A stretch of 8,959 nt of DNA. It comes from DATDXN01 sp035289305 (lineage in GTDB: Bacteria > Patescibacteriota > Microgenomatia > UBA1406 > HO2-37-13b). Positions 5,077-8,959 of the stretch are shown piece by piece. The DNA lies in NCBI GenBank assembly GCA_035289305.1, contig DATDXN010000022.1, positions 1 to 8,959 on the forward strand, written 5' to 3'. The notes under the pieces are model-generated. The model had not been told where the DNA came from and did not search any database. It was given only the letters and a program-made list of their open reading frames with translations. Position numbers and translations under genes: made by a program. Position 1 is the first letter of the stretch. Every line of letters begins with the position of its first letter.

Positions 5077-5992
5077 GCTTCAACGCTGTATCGAAGTCAT
5101 GTTGCGGGACCCATCCAAGTTCTCGTTTGATTTTTGAGGCGTCAATCGCATATCGGCGATCATGACCGGGTCGATCCGTGACATGGGAGATAAGTTTTTC
5201 ATCTTTGCCCATAGTTTTTAAGATTCGCTTCACGACGTCTATATTGCTGATATCTTTTTCTATTCCTCCAATAAGGTATGTTTCGCCGATTGTGCCTTTT
5301 TGGAGGATAAGATCGATCGTTCTCACGTGGTCATCTACATAGATCCAATCTCTCACATACAAACCATCACCGTACACAGGCACTCTCTTATTTTTTGCTG
5401 CACAAGAAATAGCAAGCGGAATAAGTTTTTCAGGATATTGATACGGCCCAAAATTATTAGAGCAATTTGATATCGTGATCGGCAGTTTATACGTGGTGTA
5501 GTATGCACGCACAAAATGGTCAGAAGCTGCTTTTGAAGCGGCATAGGGACTTCGAGGATTATAGGGAGTCTCTTCACTGAATTTTTCATGTGAGTCAAGG
5601 GTAAGCGCACCAAAAACTTCATCAGTTGATATATGATGAAATCTTTTGATGTGATGAGTGAGAGCTGCATCAAGCAACGTATATGTGCCACAGACATTGG
5701 TCTTCACAAATGCGGAAGGGTCGGCGATGGAGCGGTCCACATGGGTTTCGGCAGCAAAGTGGACGAGGATATCTGTTTCTTTCATGAGCGAGTTGATAGT
5801 TTCTTTATCACAGATATCTCCTTTCACGAAGCGGTAATTGCGTTTATTTTCGGATTCTTTCAAGTTAGCTTGATTCCCCGCATAGGTTAGTTTATCAATG
5901 ACCGTGACAAAATCATGCGGGTATTTTTTCACCCAATAGTTAACGAAATTACTTCCGATAAATCCGGCCCCTCCGGTGACTAACATTCTCAT
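5033..5992 (-). CDS. rfbB: dTDP-glucose 4,6-dehydratase (RmlB/RfbB)
   Basis: RfbB converts dTDP-glucose to dTDP-4-keto-6-deoxyglucose, the second step towards dTDP-rhamnose and other deoxysugars, using bound NAD+. The 319-residue protein is a complete extended short-chain dehydrogenase. It has the Rossmann motif TGGAGFIGSNF (6-16), DKLTYAGN (33-40), HFAAETHVDRSI, the catalytic T123-D124-E125 in STDEVFG, Y150 and K154 in SPYAASKAASD, NCSNNFGPYQYPEKLIP, YVRDWIYVDDH and the C-terminal RPGHDRRYAID. The TDE triad distinguishes it from UDP-glucose epimerases. It is a little shorter than the usual 330-360 residues. Two in-frame ATG codons (5992, 5986) begin the protein; the first is listed. TATAAT ends 11 bases before it on the minus strand. 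The gene is divergent from the proline-rich membrane protein gene, and its 3' end overlaps the RodZ-like gene by 44 bases. No other rml gene is adjacent, but a nucleotidyltransferase lies 1.4 kb upstream. Confidence 0.93.
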   Translation of the reverse strand: MRMLVTGGAGFIGSNFVNYWVKKYPHDFVTVIDKLTYAGNQANLKESENKRNYRFVKGDICDKETINSLMKETDILVHFAAETHVDRSIADPSAFVKTNVCGTYTLLDAALTHHIKRFHHISTDEVFGALTLDSHEKFSEETPYNPRSPYAASKAASDHFVRAYYTTYKLPITISNCSNNFGPYQYPEKLIPLAISCAAKNKRVPVYGDGLYVRDWIYVDDHVRTIDLILQKGTIGETYLIGGIEKDISNIDVVKRILKTMGKDEKLISHVTDRPGHDRRYAIDASKIKRELGWVPQHDFDTALKLTVDWYLAHPAWLS

Positions 5993-6003
5993 ATATATTT
6001 CAT

Positions 6004-6009
6004 ATTATA
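6004..6009 (-). promoter_or_regulatory. -10 element (TATAAT) of rfbB
   Basis: On the minus strand a consensus TATAAT (6009 to 6004) precedes the rfbB ATG at 5992 by 11 bases, giving a predicted leader of about five bases. TTGTCA (6038 to 6033) is 23 bases upstream, too far for a normal -35; at 17 bases only the poor ACGGAT is present. Confidence 0.5.
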
Positions 6010-6031
6010 TCAGGTGCATAATTTTTATCCG

Positions 6032-6060
6032 TTGACAAGTGAGTGGTTATTCGTAATAAT
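6032..6060 (+). promoter_or_regulatory. Promoter of the membrane protein/protease/pilin operon
   Basis: TTGACA (6032-6037) is a perfect -35. At 16 bases lies TAATAA (6054-6059) and at 17 bases AATAAT (6055-6060). The predicted start near 6067 leaves about three bases before the ATG at 6070, so the operon message is effectively leaderless. Confidence 0.6.
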
Positions 6061-6069
6061 GAAATACAT

Positions 6070-6441
6070 ATGTTAAATTACACTCCTTTAAATGAAGAGG
6101 TTTTGATAAAAAATACGAAAAAATCCCCTCTTAATAGCTATTTGATTATTATTGCACTGGTAACCGTTATCATTTTCAGCGTTTTGCTGTTCGTGCTCGT
6201 ACAGAAAAAGCGCCAACAGGCAGTGGATACTGTGGTTATTCCCACCCCTGTAGTTCTCCCCTCACCCATTCCTACCGTACCTTTGCCTACCGTAGAGCAG
6301 ACAGCAACTCCTACCCCCACCTTGAAAAAAGCCGCTCCCCCAGCCAAAGTTTCTCCGGCGTCTTCCTCGGGTGGAGTCATACAAGAGGAAGATATTTTCA
6401 ATGGGGCGCCGCCTCCTGCGGTATCTGGCGGAGGAGGATAA
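6070..6441 (+). CDS. Single-pass membrane protein with proline-rich outer segment, unknown function
   Basis: I do not recognise a family. The 123-residue protein has a short polar N-terminus, one membrane helix at about 22-44 (LNSYLIIIALVTVIIFSVLL onward) followed by KKR, and then a low-complexity tail rich in Pro, Thr, Val and Ala (58-98). The end is PPPAVSGGGG. The tail looks extended and could span the cell wall or bind a surface partner. The topology is ambiguous because positive charges lie on both sides of the helix. The ATG at 6070 is chosen over an in-frame GTG at 6043 because the GTG lies inside the promoter (-35 at 6032, -10 at 6054-6060). It is the first gene of an operon with the M50-like protease and the VirB2-like pilin. 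Its terminal Gly codons (GGA GGA GGA) and stop run into the ribosome-binding site of the next gene. Confidence 0.6.
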   Translation: MLNYTPLNEEVLIKNTKKSPLNSYLIIIALVTVIIFSVLLFVLVQKKRQQAVDTVVIPTPVVLPSPIPTVPLPTVEQTATPTPTLKKAAPPAKVSPASSSGGVIQEEDIFNGAPPPAVSGGGG

Positions 6442-6444
6442 GGA
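6439..6444 (+). promoter_or_regulatory. Shine-Dalgarno of the M50-like gene
   Basis: TAAGGA overlaps the stop codon of the upstream gene (6439-6441) and ends six bases before the ATG at 6451. GGAGG (6433-6437) just upstream may assist. This is one of only two clear ribosome-binding sites in the window, and both serve operon-internal genes. Confidence 0.65.
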
Positions 6445-6450
6445 TTTTTC

Positions 6451-7128
6451 ATGTTCTACCTCATCCTGTTTTCAGGAGAGTTGCTGGTGCTTTTTTTCGT
6501 ATCACGCAATCTGACGACATATCTTTTTCATTTTTTTCGTCTTTTTACGAAAAACAATCATGTGATATTTTTCGTTATTTCTCTTCTTTATTTTCCCGGT
6601 ACTCTCCTTCATGAAATGAGCCACTATATAGTAGCTGTTTCTTGTATGCTCAAAGTAACTGATATACGGATTTTCCCGGTAATCCAAAGTGGTGCAGTGA
6701 GGCTTGGTTCTGTTTCTTTTGAGCGAAAAGACAGTATACGCAGTATTATCGTAGGAATTGCGCCTATTGCAGGCGGCATGCTTTTTTTTTACTTTATTTC
6801 TGTCTTTTCACTCTTTCCCCCTCATTCTTTTCCCCTTTCCATTTTTATAATCTATCTTATTTTTTCAATATCTTCCACGATGTTTTCTTCCAAAAAAGAT
6901 ATGGGCGATCTTTTGTATGCGATACCTTTTTTATTGCTGATAGGTGGAGCGTTATACTTTGCAGCTTCATATAGTCCTCGGTTTTACTATCTGGCGAATG
7001 AACAAGTTGGACAGGGTGTGATACAATTTATACAAGGAATACACAAATATATCATCATAAGCATTATTATCAATAGTGTTTTTCTTATTTCTGCAAAAGC
7101 AGCCATCACGATATGGAGAAAACCATGA
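6451..7128 (+). CDS. Polytopic membrane protein with HExxH motif (M50B-like intramembrane metalloprotease candidate)
   Basis: The 225-residue protein is very hydrophobic, with about six membrane segments (roughly 2-18, 37-60, 97-120, 127-145, 154-173 and 198-217). In the second is GTLLHEMSHYIVA, with HEMSH at 54-58. This is an HExxH zinc-binding motif within a membrane helix, as in site-2/M50 proteases, followed by the GIAPIAGG segment (102-109) that resembles the M50B-like family. The third zinc ligand, normally an Asp in a later helix, could be D150 or D153 in KKDMGDLLYAIP, but I cannot fix this. M50 proteases cut substrates within or near the membrane; the substrate here is unknown. The context suggests either of its operon partners, the proline-rich protein or the pilin. 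A good Shine-Dalgarno precedes the ATG. The stop overlaps the pilin start (ATGA at 7125-7128), so the two are likely translationally coupled. A non-proteolytic membrane protein is the alternative. Confidence 0.65.
   Translation: MFYLILFSGELLVLFFVSRNLTTYLFHFFRLFTKNNHVIFFVISLLYFPGTLLHEMSHYIVAVSCMLKVTDIRIFPVIQSGAVRLGSVSFERKDSIRSIIVGIAPIAGGMLFFYFISVFSLFPPHSFPLSIFIIYLIFSISSTMFSSKKDMGDLLYAIPFLLLIGGALYFAASYSPRFYYLANEQVGQGVIQFIQGIHKYIIISIIINSVFLISAKAAITIWRKP
7115..7119 (+). promoter_or_regulatory. Shine-Dalgarno that decides the pilin start
   Basis: GGAGA ends five bases before the ATG at 7125. It overlaps the upstream in-frame ATG (7113), which has no ribosome-binding site of its own. This favours 7125 as the start and an ATGA stop/start overlap with the M50-like gene. 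Confidence 0.6.
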
Positions 7129-7439
7129 AAATACTTACTCTTAAGGTAGGTGGTGTTGATATTACGGGGCCGCTTGTTATTGACGGAAAAAGTGATCCAA
7201 CAGTGGCTGATGTGATTAATCAAGTGATGAAATTCCTGTACCCTTTTGCCGGAATTCTTCTTTTTATATATCTTGTATGGGGTGGGTATGATTATCTTCT
7301 TTCCGGGGGGAGTCCTGAAAAAGTAAAAGCAGGCAAAGCCAAAATCACATCAGCTTTCATCGGATTTATTTTGCTCATTCTCTCATATATTTTAGCCCGT
7401 CTCGCGGGTAAAATCCTAGGTATTACAGGGTTGTTTTAG
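7125..7439 (+). CDS. VirB2/TrbC-like pilin family small membrane protein
   Basis: This 104-residue protein has the layout of the VirB2/TrbC-like pilin family common in Patescibacteria. After a short N-terminal part come two membrane helices (about 33-59, VMKFLYPFAGILLFIYLVWGGYDYL onward, and 74-96, KITSAFIGFILLILSYILARLAG), joined by a tight polar turn with GGSPEKVKAGKAK. The turn and the start of the second helix are the recognisable part of the family. VirB2-type pilins build conjugative or type IV secretion pili, but stand-alone homologues without a secretion operon are frequent and their role is uncertain. No other T4SS gene is in this window. The N-terminus has no clear cleavable signal peptide. 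The start at 7125 is preferred over 7113 because of the Shine-Dalgarno and the ATGA overlap. The 3' end overlaps the nucleotidyltransferase gene on the other strand by 17 bases. Confidence 0.7.
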   Translation: MKILTLKVGGVDITGPLVIDGKSDPTVADVINQVMKFLYPFAGILLFIYLVWGGYDYLLSGGSPEKVKAGKAKITSAFIGFILLILSYILARLAGKILGITGLF

Positions 7440-8268
7440 ATATATATTTTTTTATTGCTTCTCCATAATTTTCAGCGGTACCGACATCAAACCATTGATC
7501 CTCAAACACAAAGCCAGACAATTCCTTTTTACCAATAAGGTTTTGTAGAATATTTTCAAGCATAAACGCTGGTTTATTGGGAAAATAATCAAAGATTGCT
7601 TTATTAAATACATATACGCCAGTATTGACCAGATAGCTTTTCTCCTCTCCTTTTCGTGTTCGCTCATAAAAACCGACGATTTTACTGCCATGGAGTTCAA
7701 ACTGACCAAACAGTGATGGGTCTTTGGTCGATACAAGCGCGACAGTTGCTTTTGAAGCTTGGTCTTTATGGAAGTTGATAATGTCGGTGAGATTGAGATT
7801 GGTTAAAATATCTCCATGTAGAACCAAAAAGGGATCATCCTTGACAAAAGCACGGATTTTCTTGATCGCCCCGCCTGTGCCCACGGGTGTTTTCTCTTCG
7901 CTGTATTGTATCTTGACTCCCCATTTTTTTCCATCCCCGAAATATTCTCGTATTTTATCCCCTAAATATCCGACGCAGAGGATTATTTCGCGCACATCAG
8001 CCATTCTTAGATTTTCTATCAAATGCTCAAGGATCGGACGGCCCTTTATGGGAAGTAGAGGTTTTGGTAATTCGTATGTGTATGGACGCAATTTTTCACC
8101 TTTTCCACCAGCAAGGATGACCGCTTTTCCTATATGGGGTTTGAGGTACTGAAGAAGGATATATTCAATTGCGTGTGAGCGGTTTCGAATTTTCTCTCCA
8201 TCAACGAGGTGGTCAACATTCTCAATGAGTCCTTCTTGCAATGTAATAGTGAGACGTATTCTTCTCAT
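7423..8268 (-). CDS. Sugar-phosphate nucleotidyltransferase with N-terminal ribbon-helix-helix domain
   Basis: Residues 47-281 form an NTP-transferase of the RmlA/RfbF/GMP type, which joins a sugar 1-phosphate to an NTP with release of pyrophosphate. The signature is KAVILAGGKGEKLRP (48-62) with PKPLLP (68-73); the usual R of GxRLRP is K59. Further sites are VGTGGA (129-134), the metal-binding HGD (151-153), NTGVYVF (215-221) and WFDVGTAENY (259-268). The base and sugar cannot be decided; glucose 1-phosphate thymidylyltransferase would pair with RfbB. Residues 1-45 resemble a CopG/Arc-type ribbon-helix-helix: strand RRIRLTITL, then helix GLIENVDHLVDG, the turn with IRNRSHA and helix IEYILLQYL. 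Such domains dimerise and bind DNA, so the enzyme may regulate genes, perhaps its own. The domains are in one continuous frame with no sign of error. A near-consensus promoter precedes the ATG, and the 3' end overlaps the pilin gene by 17 bases. Confidence 0.85.
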   Translation of the reverse strand: MRRIRLTITLQEGLIENVDHLVDGEKIRNRSHAIEYILLQYLKPHIGKAVILAGGKGEKLRPYTYELPKPLLPIKGRPILEHLIENLRMADVREIILCVGYLGDKIREYFGDGKKWGVKIQYSEEKTPVGTGGAIKKIRAFVKDDPFLVLHGDILTNLNLTDIINFHKDQASKATVALVSTKDPSLFGQFELHGSKIVGFYERTRKGEEKSYLVNTGVYVFNKAIFDYFPNKPAFMLENILQNLIGKKELSGFVFEDQWFDVGTAENYGEAIKKYISKTTL

Positions 8269-8279
8269 TCTGATAAGCT

Positions 8280-8308
8280 ATTGTACACCTTGGGTTGATT
8301 TTTGTCAA
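8280..8308 (-). promoter_or_regulatory. Promoter of the RHH-nucleotidyltransferase gene
   Basis: On the minus strand TTGACA (8308 to 8303) and TACAAT (8285 to 8280) are separated by exactly 17 bases. The -10 ends 11 bases before the ATG at 8268, so the leader is about five bases. This is one of the best promoter matches in the window. Confidence 0.75.
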
Positions 8309-8323
8309 AGATTGTATTATAAT
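8295..8323 (+). promoter_or_regulatory. Plus-strand promoter upstream of pyrH
   Basis: TTGATT (8295-8300) and consensus TATAAT (8318-8323) are spaced by 17 bases. Transcription would start near 8330, five bases before the ATG of a 19-codon frame, and meet an intrinsic terminator at 8411-8434. The promoter overlaps the divergent minus-strand promoter, so the two may interfere. Confidence 0.6.
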
Positions 8324-8325
8324 AC
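8314..8325. repeat. 12-bp perfect palindrome over the plus-strand -10
   Basis: GTATTATAATAC is its own reverse complement and contains the plus-strand TATAAT. It lies in the control region of the RHH-nucleotidyltransferase gene, so it is a candidate operator for that protein, although an AT-rich palindrome around a -10 can arise by chance. Confidence 0.35.
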
Positions 8326-8334
8326 TCATTTAGT

Positions 8335-8394
8335 ATGCAAAAAATCGAAGGATGCCTTGACATGTTTCAGAGACAATTTATTGTCTTTATATAA
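8335..8394 (+). CDS. Possible 19-residue leader peptide upstream of pyrH
   Basis: An ATG five bases after the predicted transcription start (about 8330) opens a 19-codon frame, MQKIEGCLDMFQRQFIVFI, ended by TAA at 8392-8394. Its position relative to TATAAT (11 bases) matches the rfbB and nucleotidyltransferase starts in this window. A small hairpin (AGACAA 8371-8376 with TTGTCT 8381-8386) overlaps its end and an intrinsic terminator follows 16 bases after the stop. This is the layout of a translated attenuator, but the peptide has no obvious run of regulatory codons and no antiterminator pairing was found. It may be untranslated. Confidence 0.3.
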   Translation: MQKIEGCLDMFQRQFIVFI

Positions 8395-8408
8395 ATTATT
8401 GACATAAT
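8381..8408 (+). promoter_or_regulatory. Weak candidate promoter proximal to pyrH
   Basis: TTGTCT (8381-8386) with CATAAT (8403-8408) at 16 bases, or TAATAC (8405-8410) at 18 bases, could start RNA near 8415. That is inside the terminator's 5' arm, so such a transcript would not form the full hairpin and would escape termination. Confidence 0.3.
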
Positions 8409-8410
8409 AC

Positions 8411-8434
8411 CCGCCCGACCGGCGGTTTTTTTTT
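8411..8434 (+). terminator. Intrinsic terminator immediately before pyrH
   Basis: CCGCC (8411-8415) pairs with GGCGG (8421-8425) around CGACC, followed by nine T (8426-8434). The T-tract ends only five bases before the pyrH start codon. It must either end an upstream transcript or act as an attenuator of pyrH. Confidence 0.8.
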
Positions 8435-8439
8435 GCACT

Positions 8440-8959
8440 ATGTCTTTTTTTAAAAAGAACAAAGAGATTATCATCCTTTCAGTCGGCGGAAGTCTGGTAT
8501 ATCCCAATGGTGGTATTGACGTTGAATTTTTGTCAAAACTCAACGTTTTCGTCAGAAGTCATGTAGAAAAGGGCAGAAGGTTTTTCATCGTCGTTGGCGG
8601 AGGCGCTATTTCTCGAAGCTATCGAGATGCGGGAAAAGCAGTCATAGGTAAGATCACCAACGAAGATTTGGACTGGCTTGGCATACATGCCACACGTCTT
8701 AATGCACATCTCTTGCGAACTATTTTTCAGGATATTGCTCATCCTCGTATCATCGAAAATTACGATAAAAAGCTTATTTCATGGAAAGAAGCAGTCGTCA
8801 TCGGAGCAGGATGGAAGCCGGGGTGGTCAACAGATTATGATGCAGTCGTTTTGGCCCGTGATTATCGCGCATCTCTGGTCATTAATTTAAGCAACATCGA
8901 ATGGGTATATGACAAAGACCCCAAAAAATTTAAAGATGCCAAACCGATAAAAAAAACGA
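8440..8959 (+). CDS. pyrH: UMP kinase, archaeal-like type (5' part, cut by window end)
   Basis: PyrH phosphorylates UMP to UDP with ATP in the cytoplasm, feeding RNA, DNA and sugar-nucleotide synthesis. The frame starts at ATG 8440 and is open to the last base, 173 codons, so about 50 C-terminal residues of a typical 220-240 are missing. Amino-acid-kinase motifs are clear: IIILSVGGSLVYP (about 10-22) with the glycine-rich phosphate loop, FFIVVGGGAISRSYRDAG, DLDWLGIHATRLNAHLL, and GWKPGWSTDYDAVVLAR. The last corresponds to the archaeal 'PGxSTD' UMP-binding loop rather than the bacterial 'GNPFFTTD'. Then comes NLSNIEWVYDKDPKKF, the nucleotide-binding segment. The short form and PGWSTD loop make it archaeal-like, a version also seen in Patescibacteria. 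No Shine-Dalgarno is present, and an intrinsic terminator ends five bases before the ATG. Confidence 0.88.
   Translation, partial: MSFFKKNKEIIILSVGGSLVYPNGGIDVEFLSKLNVFVRSHVEKGRRFFIVVGGGAISRSYRDAGKAVIGKITNEDLDWLGIHATRLNAHLLRTIFQDIAHPRIIENYDKKLISWKEAVVIGAGWKPGWSTDYDAVVLARDYRASLVINLSNIEWVYDKDPKKFKDAKPIKKT

Larger units (their letters stand above)
8330..8434 (+). ncRNA. Candidate short leader transcript ending at the terminator before pyrH
   Basis: A promoter (8295-8323) and an intrinsic terminator (8411-8434) bracket about 105 bases without a long gene. RNA polymerase starting near 8330 and stopping at the T-tract would release a short RNA. Readthrough would yield pyrH mRNA. The extent is inferred from promoter and terminator patterns only. 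Confidence 0.35.

Noticed and set aside
6043..6069. GTG start giving a nine-residue longer membrane protein
   Set aside because: The GTG lies between the -35 (6032-6037) and -10 (6054-6060) of the gene's own promoter, so it would not be in the transcript.
6138..6452. Minus-strand Gly/Val-rich frame opposite the proline-rich protein
   Set aside because: It mirrors the low-complexity Pro/Thr codons of the plus-strand gene and has no start context or recognised domain.
7724..8152. 142-codon plus-strand frame opposite the nucleotidyltransferase
   Set aside because: It is a shadow of the well-supported minus-strand enzyme, with no promoter, ribosome-binding site or recognised motif.

Overview
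The window looks like a chromosome segment from a small, gene-dense bacterium, most likely of the Patescibacteria (Candidate Phyla Radiation, Parcubacteria-like). The evidence is circumstantial but consistent: a short archaeal-like UMP kinase, a very small two-helix VirB2/TrbC-type pilin, a membrane-anchored RodZ-like HTH protein, genes that abut or overlap at their 3' ends, and almost no Shine-Dalgarno sequences in front of first genes. TGA is used as a stop codon in three genes (the YkuK-like, M50-like and rfbB genes), so recoded lineages that read TGA as glycine are unlikely.

Left part (1-2113): the edge of an IS481-like insertion element runs off the left end on the minus strand. It is followed by a DsrE-like protein (177-503, +) and a YkuK/RNase H-like protein (596-1066, +). 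Three bases later and convergent with it lies a stripped-down Lon-type AAA+ ATPase (minus, start 2113) that has neither the N-terminal substrate domain nor the C-terminal peptidase.

Chaperonin block (2114-4404): a 210-base divergent intergenic region carries back-to-back promoters and two inverted repeats, then groES and groEL. A CCGATT...AATCGG inverted repeat precedes each chaperonin gene. No canonical CIRCE element was seen, so these repeats are candidate heat-shock operators. A strong intrinsic terminator closes the block.

Envelope and sugar-nucleotide block (4429-8268): a RodZ-like HTH/membrane protein overlaps tail to tail with rfbB (dTDP-glucose 4,6-dehydratase, minus). A three-gene plus-strand operon follows: a single-pass proline-rich membrane protein, a polytopic HExxH (M50B-like) membrane metalloprotease candidate and a VirB2-like pilin. 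It ends overlapping a minus-strand sugar-phosphate nucleotidyltransferase whose N-terminus is a ribbon-helix-helix DNA-binding segment. RfbB and the nucleotidyltransferase could supply successive steps of dTDP-sugar synthesis for surface polysaccharide.

Right part (8269-8959): a divergent promoter region, a possible 19-codon leader peptide, an intrinsic terminator that ends five bases before the start codon, and the 5' part of an archaeal-type pyrH cut by the window edge.

Across the window most first-in-transcript genes have a -10-like hexamer 6-11 bases before the start codon and no Shine-Dalgarno, implying leaderless or nearly leaderless mRNAs. The two operon-internal genes do have Shine-Dalgarno sequences. 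No intergenic stretch exceeds 300 bases. No tRNA, rRNA or CRISPR array was seen.
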